A stretch of DNA of 64,000 bases from assembly GCF_003576645.1 (NCBI RefSeq), contig NC_044925.1, forward strand, positions 21,276,267 through 21,340,266, read 5' to 3'. Shown here one piece after another: positions 23,329 through 35,242 of the stretch; position 1 is the first letter of the stretch, and each line of letters opens with the position of its first letter. Source of the DNA: Ipomoea triloba. Taxonomy: Eukaryota > Streptophyta > Magnoliopsida > Solanales > Convolvulaceae. The notes beneath the pieces were generated by a model that made no database searches, had not been told where the DNA came from, and worked only from the letters and a program-made list of their open reading frames with translations. The position numbers and the translations under genes are program-made.

Positions 23329-23700
23329 TATAATTGACAAATTGTTAGAGTTGTTGCATATAAAGAATGTAAATTTTGAAGAGTTCTGCATATAAAGAAT
23401 TCAAATGAACATAAACGAAAATTGTTGTATATAAACAATGCATATAAATAATTTCAAATTTTGAATAGTTGTTGCATATAAAGATTAAATGAACATACAC
23501 AAAGAGCAGTCGAAGAATAATACACGCTATAATTTAAAAGGGAGGGTCAACCATCAATTTTAAGTTGAAAAATAGAGGGGTAATTTTGTCTCAAGATGAT
23601 CTTTTTTTCTTCCTAAAATCCATGGAATTAAAATCCCATGGGGGGCCATGGGATTCTAATTCCATGAAAATGAGGGAATTAGAAATCCCTAGTTTAAGAA
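23075..23700. mobile_element. MITE-like block with (ATT)n core
   Basis: It begins with GGGCGTTTGGTTGGAGGGAA and repeated GGAATT/AATTCC words, typical of the ends of Harbinger or hAT MITEs. A pure (ATT)n run occupies about 23276-23330. Near 23610-23690 lie CCATGGAATTAAAATCCCAT and CATGGGATTCTAATTCCATG, likely the other side. I could not define the right terminus or target duplication. Confidence 0.5.
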
Positions 23701-23767
23701 AAAAGATTAAATAAATTAATAAAAATTTAAAATATTATACATTCCAAAGATATTAAAAGGTAGTTTC

Positions 23768-24395
23768 TCGCTTCAATTTGCTAGGTAATGGGTTATTTGA
23801 GTACTTTCATTGTCAACAAATCTCCTAAGTAGTTAATATGATTGGTTTCAAACTATTCTTTTTTATTTTTTTCATGGTATTAAAGAAATAGATATGTATC
23901 ATTTTTTTGTGTAACTACTAATTTATTTAATTCAATAAGAGTAAAATAGAGCGATTCCTCTTCAATTTGTTGGGTTATTTGAGTACTCTCTTTGTCAACC
24001 AATCCCCAAGTAGTTAATATAATTAGCTTCAAATTATTTTAAATTTTTTTTCATAGTATTAACTATTAATAAAATACTTGGTAAATAAATATATAACATT
24101 ATTTTGTACTATAACTTTGATATTTAATTACAAGATATTGTAAAAATAAGATAATGGACAATGTAATGAATATCAATTGATAAATTTGAATGTAAAGAAT
24201 CTTTGCATGAGAGAAAATAAAGACAATATAACTAATGAAATTATTTCTCTTATTTAATTTAATTTTTTGATAATGAATAATTTTTTCAAATAAAGGTATT
24301 GTAGACACATAATTCTAAATTAAAGAAATACATATGTATCAATTTTTGTTGTAGCTACTAATTTATTTAATTTAATAAGAGTAAATAGAGTGAGA
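23768..24395. repeat. Dispersed local duplication
   Basis: The segment with CGCTTCAATTTGCTAGGTAA and GAGTACTTTCATTGTCAAC (23768-23950) recurs at 23953-24062, and its second half (AAAGAAATAGATATGTATCA, then ACTAATTTATTTAATTCAAT) recurs at 24320-24395. An unrelated 250-bp stretch separates the two later parts, as if a duplicated copy had been split by an insertion. Confidence 0.65.
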
Positions 24396-25200
24396 AACTT
24401 AATTATGTCAAATTTGATTAAGATGATGTTCGAACCTAAGATCTTTCTTATAGAAATTAATGGGTAAGTTAAAAGTTAACGGAATATTATCGGAGAAGAG
24501 AATATTTAACGGATAATCATAAAAGTATGGTTAAATTAGGTAATCTCTATTAATAATATTAATCTGAATTATTAATATTGATTAAATAATTCATCTGAAC
24601 CATCCATTTGATTAAATAATTTGACTGCCATTTTTTATACCCATTTTAGGCCTAACTCTCTTTGTCTCTTATTAGTATAGTAGAAGTAGATAGTAGATAT
24701 ATAAAATGAGATAGGATAGTATTTGATTTGAAGTATCAAAATCCACATATATTTGAATTATTATTTTTTACCAATAAATGTTTATATGAAACGTACCCAA
24801 CAAAAATCCATGCCTATAAAGTGGCTTTCTATCTTAATATAAACTTTTTCGAAATCTTTGATCTCCTTCTCCGAATCTCTCCCTGTTGTTTCTCAGACGG
24901 AAAAACAAAAATTGCAGAAAATCTAAAGGAAATATTTAAAAATTAGAAAGTTCTTCGCATAATTGAAGGAGGTGAACAAGGAAGGGGGACCCATCCGCGT
25001 TCACCCCGATGACTCCGAATCTGTATTTCTATAGATAGGAAGATAGTAATTATCAATTAATACACCATAGGGTTTTTTGTTTTTTTCTTTTTTAATAACC
25101 CAAATTCATATTCTTCATGCTTATCTTTGCCAAATTCATATTCTTTTTTATTACATCCGTTTCCTCCATCAATACGTCGATTTACGGTTCAGAGTCGGCA
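24396..25200. other. Intergenic DNA and CAF1 upstream region
   Basis: No gene was seen. The last few hundred bases probably contain the CAF1 promoter and 5' untranslated exon. Open frames over 24728-24946 and on the minus strand at 25204-25752 are AT-driven and not credible. Confidence 0.4.
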
Positions 25201-25217
25201 TCTTTATTGAGTAGAAG

Positions 25218-25432
25218 GTAAGATTCGATTTTTTGTTGGGTTCATTTTTGTTTCTGTTAATTTGTATTGTTTTTTTTTTAATGGATGAATTATTCGTGGC
25301 GGTAGATTTTCATTTTGATCAATTTTGAGTTTTGTTTGTTTGTGTATGGATGTTTTATACATATTGTGGAAAATATTTGGTGGGATTGTATATTGTTGAT
25401 CAGATTTATTGTTATTGTTTATTTTGTTGCAG
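25218..25432 (+). other. Probable 5' UTR intron of CAF1
   Basis: A donor AAG|GTAAGA at 25217/25218 and an acceptor TTTTGTTGCAG ending at 25432 bracket a T-rich stretch typical of plant introns. The CAF1 start codon follows 137 bp later. Leader introns are common in plant housekeeping genes. This is inferred; no transcript is available. Confidence 0.55.
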
Positions 25433-25569
25433 ATCTGTTTTGAATTTGAAGCATTTTGGATATATCCGTATTCAGATGCTGTACAGTCGTAAAAAAATTT
25501 TTGTGATTCATTAGGAGTTTTTAGTGATTTGAGTAGGGTTGTTGAAGGTGTTTTGGTGTTTGTGGGGAG

Positions 25570-26373
25570 ATGTCTCTTTTGTCCAAAGACGATTCCATTC
25601 ATATTCGAGAAGTTTGGGATGATAATCTTGAAGAAGAGTTTGCTCTCATCCGTGAAATAGTTGATAGTTATCCATACATAGCCATGGACACAGAGTTTCC
25701 GGGCGTTGTGCTCCGGCCTGTGGGAAATTTCAAGAGCAGCTATGATTACCATTATCAGACCCTAAAGGACAATGTGGACATGTTGAGGCTGATTCAGCTA
25801 GGGCTCACTTTCTTTGATGAGAAGGGGAACTTGCCAAAGTGTGGAACTGATAAGTACTGCATTTGGCAATTCAATTTCCGGGAATTCAATCCCAACGAGG
25901 ATGTTTTTGCCATTGATTCAATCGAGTTGTTGCGCCAGAGTGGCATCAATTTTGAAAAGAACATCGACAAAGGTATTAGTGCTAAACGCTTTGGGGAGCT
26001 CCTAATGTCTTCAGGGATTGTGCTGAATGATAACGTGCACTGGGTTACCTTTCACAGTGGATATGATTTCGGGTACTTGCTCAAGGTCTTAACATGCCAC
26101 TCATTGCCAGATACGCAGGTCGGGTTCTTTACCTTGATCAACCTTTACTTCCCAGTTCTTTATGATATTAAGTATTTGATGAAGTTCTGCAATAGTCTTC
26201 ATGGTGGGTTGAACAAGCTTGCAGAGTTGCTGGAGGTTGAGAGAGTTGGTATCTGCCACCAGGCCGGTTCAGATAGCCTTCTCACAGCTTGTACCTTCAG
26301 AAAGTTGAAAGAGAACTTCTTTAGTGGCTCGTTAGAGAAGTATACTGGTGTCTTGTACGGTCTACAGTTTTAG
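25570..26373 (+). CDS. CAF1: CCR4-associated factor 1 (CAF1) deadenylase
   Basis: This is the catalytic CAF1/POP2 subunit of the CCR4-NOT complex, a 3'-5' exonuclease that shortens poly(A) tails of cytoplasmic messages and so controls mRNA decay. The single intronless frame gives 267 residues, the usual plant length. The DEDDh nuclease residues are all visible: Asp40 and Glu42 in AMDTEFPGV, Asp166 in [11 protein letters not shown], and His230 plus Asp235 in [10 protein letters not shown]. Other family segments are [24 protein letters not shown] and [10 protein letters not shown]. The chosen ATG matches the family's conserved [12 protein letters not shown] lead. The frame is intact and likely functional. 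A minisatellite built from its own residues about 134-160 lies 0.4 kb downstream. Confidence 0.95.
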   Translation: MSLLSKDDSIHIREVWDDNLEEEFALIREIVDSYPYIAMDTEFPGVVLRPVGNFKSSYDYHYQTLKDNVDMLRLIQLGLTFFDEKGNLPKCGTDKYCIWQFNFREFNPNEDVFAIDSIELLRQSGINFEKNIDKGISAKRFGELLMSSGIVLNDNVHWVTFHSGYDFGYLLKVLTCHSLPDTQVGFFTLINLYFPVLYDIKYLMKFCNSLHGGLNKLAELLEVERVGICHQAGSDSLLTACTFRKLKENFFSGSLEKYTGVLYGLQF

Positions 26374-26800
26374 GTATTCAGAATAGACAGAATAGTATTA
26401 TATGAAAGAAACTATAAAAACTATGAACCAAAAAAAAAAACAAAAAAGGGAGACAGGAATAGAAATCTATGGATTTACGTGTGTGCTTGTTGATGCCACA
26501 CTTCTTTGTATACTCTCAATGAAAAAGTTTGTTTTTTATTTATGAAATCATATGCATTATATCACAATTTCTGCCCTTCATATTTACTACAATGTGAATT
26601 GTGCTGCCAAAAAAATTACCATTTATGCTTTTGGTTCTTTCATTTGATTATTACTTGCTCTTGATTAGAAGGCTATATTGATATTCTACTGGAAATTATT
26701 GTTGTTAATTTTCTGGCTTTATACTTGTGGACAGTTAACAGCTTTTAGACATATAGTTGGACCTGGTGAGGGGAAGTTATCACTGGTGAATTAATCTGAG
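26374..26800. other. CAF1 3' region
   Basis: This is probably the CAF1 3' untranslated region and terminator. An A-rich run at 26430-26450 and AATGAAAAAG near 26518 are weak candidates for 3'-end signals. No other feature was seen. Confidence 0.4.
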
Positions 26801-27416
26801 AAAGGTATTAGCGCTAAACGCTTTGGGGAGCTCCTAATGTCTTTGGGTATGGTGACATTGGGCATCAACTGTTGGAAGGTAAGGTGACACTTAAATGCTT
26901 TGGGGAGCTCCTGTTGGAAGGTAAGGTGACACTTAAATGCTTTGGGGAGCTCCTAATGGAAGGTAAGGTGACACTTAAATGCTTTGGGGAGCTCCTAATG
27001 TCTTTGGGTATGGTGACATTGGGCATCAACTGTTGGAAGGTGTCTTTGGGTATGGTGACATTGGGCATCAACTGTTGGAAGGTAAGGTGACACTTAAATG
27101 CTTTGGGGAGCTCCTAATGGAAGGTAAGGTGACACTTAAATGCTTTGGGGAGCTCCTAATGTCTTTGGGTATGGTGACATTGGGCATCAACTGTTGGAAG
27201 GTGTCTTTGGGTATGGTGACATTGGGCATCAACTGTTGGAAGGTTAGGTGACACTTAAACGCTTTGGGGAGCTCCTAATGTCTTTGGGTATGGTGACATT
27301 GGGCATCAACTGTTGGAAGGTAAGGTGACACTTAAATGCTTTGGGGAGCTCCTAATGTCTTTGGGTATGGTGACATTGGGCATCAACTGTTGGAAGGTAA
27401 GGTGACACTTAAACGG
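26801..27416 (+). repeat. Minisatellite derived from CAF1 coding sequence
   Basis: The first unit (26801-26840) is almost identical to CAF1 bases 25971-26010, including AAACGCTTTGGGGAGCTCCT (encoding KRFGELLMS). It is followed by two alternating modules of about 40 bp: one with TAAGGTGACACTTAAATGCT and TTGGGGAGCTCCTAATG, the other with TCTTTGGGTATGGTGACATT and GGGCATCAACTGTTGG. In frame the second module reads MSLGMVTLGINCWKV, loosely like CAF1 residues 146-159 ([14 protein letters not shown]). About 15 modules in higher-order arrangement are present. It probably began as a partial CAF1 duplication. Confidence 0.85.
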
Positions 27417-27664
27417 TCTTGAGTTATTGCAACATAATGTGAGTAGAAACTGGGAGATTGTTATCCGAATTGAGGTGTATGTTAACCATATCGTTTGCAT
27501 GGTGTGTTTGTAATGGATTTGCTTTATTATCATTGCAGTTTTCTGTTCAATATGGCAATATTTGCTTGATATTTTTTTTTTCTTCTGTCCTCTTCTTCAG
27601 TTTTCTATGTTAGGAGCTTTGTTTTTTGTGGTTTGATACTAGAGTTGCATCTTTCCGGGAAAGG

Positions 27665-27667
<3 letters not shown>

Positions 27668-27690
<23 letters not shown>
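27668..27690. repeat. Poly(T) tract
   Basis: About 22 consecutive T bases, a few bases upstream of the MITE at 27713. Confidence 0.9.
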
Positions 27691-27696
<6 letters not shown>

Positions 27697-27712
27697 CCTG
27701 CTTAGAGCTTAT

Positions 27713-27982
27713 GGCAAATTATTGCATGGACCATGGTTCACACAGCTGTGTGGACCAAAAATAAAAAGTACATTATTTTTGTATTGAAGGTACATTATTT
27801 TTGTACTGTAGATACATTATTTGATAGTATCTATCAAATAATGTACCTTCAGTACAAAAATAATGTACCCTAAAATAATGTACTTACAGTACAAAAATAA
27901 TGTACCTTCAGTACAAAAATAATGTACTTTTTATTTTTGGTCCACACAGCTGTGTGGACCATGGTCCATGCAGTAATGATTG
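27713..27982. mobile_element. MULE-type MITE (GGCAAATTAT family)
   Basis: The left end is GGCAAATTATTGCATGGACC and the right end, reversed, CAATCATTACTGCATGGACC. The arms continue through ATGGTTCACACAGCTGTG. The 9-bp target copies AGAGCTTAT lie at 27704-27712 and 27983-27991. The interior repeats GTACATTATTTTTGTACT-type words. A damaged right-half relative is at 33450-33555. Confidence 0.9.
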
Positions 27983-27994
27983 AGAGCTTATTGG

Positions 27995-29600
27995 TGCCTC
28001 CAAAACTAGGCATAACATGGTTTTTAAGTTTTTAACTAGGTTCTTTAGAGTATATAATTGAATGATAACTTTATATATCAATTAAAAGTCTAAGCTGATA
28101 GTTGAATTGTACATTTATGTTTATATATTATATGTTCAACATATCCTCTTATGTGTGCGGGGCTTATTACTTTTTCATAATCTGCATACAACACGTGGGT
28201 CATAGTCTCTTAGTCTCTTTTTAGTTTTTATCTATTGCCTCTTCCATGGGGTTTACTTTGATATCAAATTGAATGATGTGTAATTCAATCTCAATTAAAA
28301 GTTTAAGCGAATAGTTGGATTGCACATTTATGTTTATATATTGACCTTGTTTGACAGTCAACCGTTAGCGTTTGTTAGCAGTTTGTGGAGAGATGTTTGG
28401 TAAAACGCTACTCAGAACAACCGATTACCAAACTAAAACATTAGCGTTTGGATTCGGTCAAATTGCTAACACGACCAAATTTACGAAAGTCTGGTTAAAA
28501 CACGGCCAATACAAACAAGGTGATTGTATGCGCAACATAGGTAGTAGACAATTTGGCTGAGTTTTTGATATGCACCCATTCCACTTTATTCACACAAAAA
28601 AAAGGAATGAATACAAAAATGGAAATCAGGCAAATCAGAATGCACGGGAGAAAGCTTAAAATAGTGATTAGACAAGAATAAATCAGAAACACAATCATAT
28701 CCTTTTTTATATTTATTTATTTCTTTGCACTATAAATTGAAACCCCTAGGTGAGATGAAGACATCAAATCTTCTATCCTCAGTCTGACATCAAATCTTCT
28801 ATCCTCAGTCTTTAAGTTTTAGTAGCTAGGCAAGAGGAAAAAAAAAACAAAAGAACCAACTAAACATGACTTTTAACACTTTAAGCAAGCTTTCCCCCTA
28901 AATTGGATATTTATAAAACTGTTTTTCAGGTAGGAATCCAGCTCATACTTCAAAAGAGGAAACGTAAAAACATACAACTAAGATTAAACCCAAACCCAAA
29001 TTACTAACATAATATAGATAACAACTTTAACCACCATACGACACAATTAATGTTTAATTTTTAATTTGAATAGATATAGCAGCTAACATAAACAACAGTA
29101 GATCTATCCCAATTACCAACATACAAACTCTTGCTATGATCAATCAAAATGCGCCTGTAAGCCGAAAAGCCAGAGCTTCAAACATTTCTTTTCTCACAAT
29201 CAAACATTAAAAACCAGATAGGTCACACAATCAACAAGAGAAACTGCTAACACCTAAGCCAACATCTTTCTCTCTCAACTATGTATGCCCGCATTAGAGA
29301 CCAGGAAAATGTAAGAATCTAAATGAAAATTTCCAAAGCACAAGAAATCAATTTTCAATATGAATAAATGCTGAGCAGCATTGTTTTCTCCTCTTCTTCA
29401 AATTAATGATCTACCTTGCTCTTATACACCACAACACCAAGCCTTCTTCTTGAAATATGTAATAAATCTGAAAGGATGTATACCTTAGCTTAGTTTCTCT
29501 GTCATCTAATCTGTTATCATGTTTCCTAGTGCCATGTGTACTGTTCCACAGTGAAAATAAGGGTGTGGAAAAGCAAAAACACTAACTAAAATGCACTATT
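27995..29600. other. Intergenic DNA with a dispersed repeat
   Basis: A motif of the type GTCTAAGCTGATAGTTG followed by CACATTTATGTTTATATATT occurs twice here (about 28085-28130 and 28300-28345) and again near 57910-57955 and 63010-63065, so it belongs to a dispersed family of unknown class. At about 28365-28520 repeated TTAGCGTTTG and GGTAAAACGC words look like a hAT-type MITE end. No gene was seen. The last 200 bases may be 3' UTR of the next gene. Confidence 0.45.
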
Positions 29601-29603
29601 CCC

Positions 29604-31622
29604 CTATTTCCTCTCTAAGATAGAAGTGATCTTTGCTATCCAACGGACATATTCAATTTTATCTTTGTTCTTCATGTATTGGTGCAAGAATACAGCAAGG
29701 TCATCGTCGATTCCCCGAGTCTCTAGGAAATCATAAAGCTCATCCTGCAGTTTATCATCCAGTTCCCTTGAACATAAAAAGAATCAAGCAATTAGACCAT
29801 AATCTCGTTGCATTTAACTATACAAGTGCTCCTCTCAACAAGAGAAAACAAAAACAAAAATACAAAACAAATGAGAGTCATGAATGACATAGTGAAGTTT
29901 TTCATAAATTCACCTAAAGTATAGAAATAGTAGTCCAATCAATTGGCAAAATTGATCTCAAGAATAGCTTTTATGATTATGGCTTCGAACACATTTTCAA
30001 ATGTTGGTTATCACCTTGGTCTCAAGAATGAAACCTCATTTTCGCCTTCAAATATGCTTGCAAATGCATGCTCATGTCAAGTAACAAAGCTTTAAGAATA
30101 TGATTCCAAAGATATCCCACAACCAAATGGTTAGCAGCCAGACAGGACTAAATTTTAAATTGTAAGATAAGAGCATTTAGCAAGTTGAGAAGTGCAGTAA
30201 ATTTTATGGGAGATGCATACTTAAAACGAGGCCCTGTATAATGCTGAGCTGCAATTGGACCATGCCCGCGCATTACAACTTTGTGAATCTCAATGCTGTC
30301 TGGCCATGCTGTGCAAACAAACTCCAGCACATCATTGCCTTCTCCCTTAAAGATATCAACAATCATTGTAAGATGAAGATACACTTCATCTTCTTTAGAA
30401 GAACCGCCACTCTTTTTTACAGGAACGGATCGATCGAACATGGTTACATCAATTTTGATCTCTTCTTTCTCTCCAAATTTCTTATTCAGTCTAATCCATT
30501 GCTCTCCTGCCCTTTTATCAATCGTAAATGATTCAAATTCAGGGACAGACTGCAATTTTAAAACAAAGTTAACTTCAAAAGTGGGCAATATCCATATACA
30601 CTTAAAATCATCAGCACAACATGCAAGTGACCCTACGAAAACATGTTTTAGGCTTCTAGCATCATACAGAAAAAGGACTATACTTAACATGTAATTGAAG
30701 AAGCCTGACTTAGAGCAACACCAACAATGATTTTTTTTTTTTGAGTTTTTGTTAGAATTTAACCTTGTTGGATGAGAGAGGAGAGAGTGTGTGTTTTTGG
30801 TTCCTGCAAATGAGAGTTTTTGGTTCAGTTTTTGCGAAAACAAAAAAAAAAAAAAAAAAAAGGTTCTGCATCCGCGACAGATTTATTTTTTACCCTGCTT
30901 TTTTAAGAAATAATAATTATTTTCTACTTTTTCCCCCCTGTCCCTCCCTCTATCCTTGTTGGCACCCAAAAACCCAACAAATGTGGTTTCTCTTAGGAAA
31001 ACTAATTAGATTTGTCAATGGGCACTAGTTGAACATGGAAATCAGAAATTTTTTGTTTTCTCCTCATTGTAGTTTAGTCAAATACTGAAAATCCAACATT
31101 ATACATACTTTCAGCCACCAGAAAAGAAAGAAAATGCACCAAAATGAAATGAAAAAGTTATGCTCCAGAAATCAAGTCTACCTCTTCCACAAAAGCAATT
31201 ATTTAGGATATTTCATAGCTTGCTGTGAAAAGTGGAAATTAACATTCCTAAACGAGCCCAAAAATAAATAAATAAAAATCAAAGGACTAAGAAATGGTCA
31301 TGCTTGTCAAAGGCACAAAAGTTTCTTAACACTGAACTCAAATTTGAAGAAATTAAACTGAAAAAATAAAAAATAAAAAAATACATATAACTTGATTAAG
31401 GGTCTGGGTGCAACGGGGAAGAAAAAGTACCTTAGAGATAGGGGAGCGTTCGATTTCATATTCAACCTCATTTCGGAGTAGTTTGAGCATTTTGCCTTCA
31501 AAAGCTTCCTTACGCATTTCCGATATGTAATTTCTGGTGGGTGTTGAGATTGCTGAACTAAGTTGCTGTAGAAGTCTCTGGGCCGTTCCTCGCAATGGTC
31601 TGAGAATTAAGTGAGGCGCCAT
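29604..31622 (-). CDS. Mitochondrial p32/MAM33-family protein
   Basis: This is a member of the mitochondrial glycoprotein (MAM33/p32/gC1qR) family, acidic doughnut-shaped trimers of the mitochondrial matrix linked to respiratory function and RNA or ribosome biology; the exact role of this paralogue is unknown. Minus-strand exons are 31431-31622, 30221-30549 and 29604-29766, all with in-phase GT-AG junctions, giving 227 residues. The N-terminus (LILRPLRGTAQRLLQQLSSA) is Arg-rich and acid-free, a likely mitochondrial presequence. The core shows VPEFESFTIDKRAGEQWIRL, EVYLHLTMIVDIFKGEG, LEFVCTAWPDSIEI and YTGPRFK; the C-terminal helix has ELDDKLQDELYDFLETRGI and FLHQYMKNKDKIEYVRWI, the most conserved part of the family. 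It is complete and probably functional. Confidence 0.92.
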
Positions 31623-31639
31623 TGCAGCTGTGGTAAACT

Positions 31640-32780
31640 ACAAAAACCCAATACCCTATTGAGGTTTTATAACTCCAAATTGCTACTATAAATATTAAAA
31701 ACTGATGTTTCCAAACATGAATTATAAAAACAAATAAAATTTAGAATCCAAAATAAAATATAAAACTTCTACTCAAACCATAAAAAGATTAGTGACCAAG
31801 AAATAAACATAAAATTGCTGTCCAAACTTCAAATATTCAAAGTCCAAAGCACTAAAAATAAGTTCACATTAACTACAAGAATAGTGCAACAACAATAGCC
31901 CGTTCAAATCAAAGAAAGATATGCCCAAGAAGAATGGAAACACTGAGCAAAAGATTATTTCACCAATTCACCCATGATATTGACATATTATTGCTAAGGA
32001 ATACTCAGCCTACCAAGGGGTAAGCTTCGGTGGTTATTTCGGTTAATAACCCACCAATACCCAAAAAACAGAAAGCTTTTCTGAAGCCTCATAACCTACG
32101 GACTATACACACATAACCGTTATTTTGTTATTTCGGTAACCGAAATCCGCCATTGTTTACAATCCAGAATAAATAACAAATGTAAAGTACAATAAATTAC
32201 ACTACATTAAATTATACTATTACATGCCTGGGTACAATAAATAAATGGTTCAAAATCAAAACACAATCCAAAATTCAAAACTGTAGCCCTGGACAGACAC
32301 TGGAGGAACCGAGCAAATCTATAATTTTGTTAATAAAATTCGTGTGAATTTTTTTTATATAATTCGAAGTGCACAAATACTTAATACGGAGTAAAAATTA
32401 GTCTACGACTTACCTTTGATTATTGAACTTGACTCGTGTGAACGCCGAGTGGGCGAGCAGTGAGGGCGTGAGTGCGTCTCCAACTCGTATTAGATTCGTA
32501 GAAAATGTAGAGAGTGAGAGTCAAAGAAGAACTAAGGAATAGACTAAGAGAGCACGAGATGATTGAGGAGAGGCTAGGGTTTGTTGGAGAAAATTAGAGA
32601 AACAGAGACTGAGATTAGTACATACAGAGTTCTGCATTCTGCTTCATTGCTTCTATTGTTCCCGTTCGAGAGAGAAGATCAGAACTCAGAAGGGTTCGAG
32701 AGAGAAGGATTCTACAGAGTTCTACAAAAGACTACAAATGTTTAATAGAATAATTGAGACTGGGGAGGTAGGGCATTTCA
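31640..32780. other. Region upstream of the p32 gene
   Basis: No gene was seen. At 32405-32720 the composition rises in GC and GA (GAGAGAGAAG-type words), compatible with a distal promoter or untranslated exon, but I cannot define one. Around 32025-32155 repeated AACCGAAAT and GGTTAT words form a weak inverted pair. Confidence 0.35.
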
Positions 32781-32781
32781 G

Positions 32782-33357
32782 GGTTGATATGCCGAAAGTA
32801 CACCTTGCAAGGTGGACTGGGTCTACATTCACATACACTATACTCTACTTTCACATACATTATACCCTACATTCACAATTTGTAAACTTCACATTCACAC
32901 ATTACAAGATTATATGTTTAGTAACTAATCTCTACATTCACATACATTATACTCTACATTCACAATTTGTAAATTTTACATTCACACATTCAAAACTCTA
33001 TATTCACAAGTCTTATACTCCACATTCACAACTTGAGAACTCCACATTACAAGGCTACAAGTTGCTAGAACTTTTAACTCTATTACAGATTCACACATAC
33101 ATAACTCTACATTCACGATTTCTATACTCTATATTCACAATTTGAAACCTCCACATTCACACATTTCTGGCAACTCTACATTCACACAATCATAAATCTA
33201 CATTTACGATTTCTATATTCTATATTCACACTTTGAAACCTCTACATTCACACATTTTTGGTTTTGGACAACTCTATATTCAGTAATATGTTTACTAAAT
33301 TAAAAAAAAAGACAAAAACGACGTAGTTTTGGACCCAGGTCCACAACATAATTTGCC
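32782..33357. mobile_element. MULE-type MITE with internal TCTACATTCACA repeats
   Basis: The right end reversed is GGCAAATTATGTTGTGGACC; the left end starts GGTTGATATGCCGAAAGTAC and reaches GGTGGACTGGGTC. The 9-bp target copies GCATTTCAG lie at 32773-32781 and 33358-33366. The interior is an irregular minisatellite of CTCTACATTCACA, ATACATTATA and CACAATTTGTAAA words. A 135-codon frame over it is a product of the repeat, not a gene. Confidence 0.85.
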
Positions 33358-33449
33358 GCATTTCAGCAATAAGCATTAGGCAGAAACCATTTGGCCCTAA
33401 AGAAATAAGAATTAAACGAAATGGCCCATATGTCTAGTGAATAATGTAC

Positions 33450-33555
33450 TCTAAAAAAAAATTATTTTATGTATAAAAATAATGTACTTTTAGTATATTA
33501 AAAATGTATTTTTTATTTATGATTCACATAACTGTGTGGATCATGGTCATGCAAT
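33450..33555. mobile_element. Right-half relic of a GGCAAATTAT-family MITE
   Basis: Words such as AAAATAATGTACTTTTAGTA and ATTCACATAACTGTGTGGAT, then CATGGTCATGCAATAC, match the right half of the element at 27713-27982. The left terminus is missing. Confidence 0.65.
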
Positions 33556-33869
33556 ACTTTTTACAGGGTGGGACAGGCTATGGTCTAAAGTCTAAACCCT
33601 TATTAATGGCTTTATATATACATATAGCTTACGAGTAATGAGATAAATCGTGAGCCAAATATTTTTAAACTCAAATTCGATTCAAGTTCATATTTAATCA
33701 AGTTAGAAGTAAATTTTGATTGAATAACACTCACAAATGGCTCTAGTCCGTGCATCTACATCTGATGGGAGTTTTTGGAATAGTGTTTGTTGAGGTGGAA
33801 GGAAGAGAAATGGAGAGAGAAAGTATTGAGATCAGCCTGCAAGAATCCTAATATTGGAACAGTAACTTT

Positions 33870-33965
33870 GTACTTTGCATGCTCCAAGGCTTCTCGCGTC
33901 AGTGCGTCAGGCGCAACTAATGCGCCTAGCGGGTGCGGTGCAATGGGCGCGTCAGCCGCGGCTGA
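33870..33965. other. GC-rich hairpin-prone island
   Basis: Short GC-rich words (GCGCCTAGCGGGTGCGGTGC, GGGCGCGTCAGCCGCGGCTG) stand out from AT-rich flanks and resemble the island at 2028-2095 (both have GCGCAACT). It could be a transposon end. No gene was seen. Confidence 0.4.
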
Positions 33966-34003
33966 CCATCCAATTTTTTTATTTTTTTTTTTTGGTTTTA
34001 AAA

Positions 34004-34388
34004 GATTTAATTCTATTTTTGGTCATAGATTTATATGTGACAATTCACTTTTAGTCCTTTTTTATTAGAACATTCACTTTTGGTCCTAATATTATTGTGA
34101 CATGACCATTTTTGGTCCTTTATCAACAAATCAGTTCAAATATCGTAAAATACAAGGACATTTCGGTGCTCAATTATGAATGTTTTCAAAAAAAAATAAA
34201 TATAAAAAAATATACCGGTTCAACATACTTTGTATAAAAAAGATTGAAATGTAATGTCTTTGTATTTAACGATATTTCAACGATTTTGTTGCCGAAGGAC
34301 TAAAATTGGTCATGCTATAATAATACTAAGACCAAATGAGGATGTTCTAATAAAAAAGGACTAAAAGTGGATCTGTAATAGATTACTT
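34004..34388. mobile_element. Palindromic MITE, GAGTTAATTC family, worn copy
   Basis: Inverted arms share CACTTTTAGTCCTTTTTTAT, TTGGTCCTAATATTATTG and their reverse near 34290-34375. It is the same family as the cleaner copy at 48061-48463. The left start (GATTTAATTCTATTTTTGG) is degraded and the right end is truncated, so no target duplication is visible. Confidence 0.75.
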
Positions 34389-34399
34389 TAGAAAATATT

Positions 34400-35240
34400 T
34401 TTTTTTTTTGAGAACAACTTTAGAAAATGTTAAATGGATGAAAATGCCAAATTCATGGAAATGTGTACAGATTGTGGTTAGTTAATATTATGAGTATGTG
34501 ATAATAATATGTTTGGTTGGATTTTATCTTTTATACCATATAATCATTTTACTTTAATACTCCCATACATTTAATAATAATAATAATAATAATAATAAGT
34601 ACGGAGTATGTTAAAATATGAATGCGTATTAAGTTTGCCTAAGCTTAATTTGTTTAAATATTACTCAACAAAAAACTTAGATGGCTTTCCTTAGAACCAT
34701 CGCATTTTTTATTTTTTTTTGTAATAAAAAAATCACTCATCTCAAAGTTTGGAAAAAAAAAAAAGTTGAGATGTTTGGCCTATCGAATTTGAGAACATCC
34801 ATTTTACAGGAATTGTTTGATGACCATTTCTGAAAGAGACTAGTAGAAGAGAGCATCCCATCTCAGTGAAGAAACATGGACTTGAAGAAAACTATTAGTA
34901 GGCAAACTTTCTTTCTTTGAAGTTTCAACTTACCAAAAATTGAATTGCCCATGCAACAAATACCACAAAATCAAGACCATAACATATCAATGTATCATAT
35001 AAACCATGAAAAAAAAAAAAAGAAAAAAAAAAGCCTGCATATCTCACCTTATCAGTAAGTTGCTACCTTGATAAATTATCTGATCTCATGAACTATTTTC
35101 GAGCAGTACTGATTAATGATCTTCTAGATACTCCTTTTGGCCAATTATAAGCATCCTATAATTCAATAACACATAAGTAGGGAACCTGTCAGCTTTTAGG
35201 ATGATGAGAGGATCATCCATTTAGGTTGTGCTGCTGCTCA
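34400..35240. other. Intergenic DNA and 3' UTR
   Basis: It contains an (ATA)n run at about 34573-34600 and several A-rich tracts (34750-34765, 35010-35033). The last 150 bases are probably 3' untranslated region of the following minus-strand gene. No other feature was seen. Confidence 0.4.
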
Positions 35241-35242
35241 GG

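Noticed and set aside
25204..25752. 182-codon minus-strand open frame overlapping the CAF1 start
   Set aside because: It is antisense to the CAF1 leader and first codons, Asn/Lys-rich, and matches no family.
26872..27251. Overlapping frames of 70-90 codons in the CAF1-derived array
   Set aside because: They are repeat translations (KVTLKCFGELL) in several frames at once; none has a start context or a full CAF1 domain.
32738..33145. 135-codon plus-strand frame rich in FTFTH and YTLHSQF
   Set aside because: It is produced by the internal CTCTACATTCACA minisatellite of a MITE, not by a gene.
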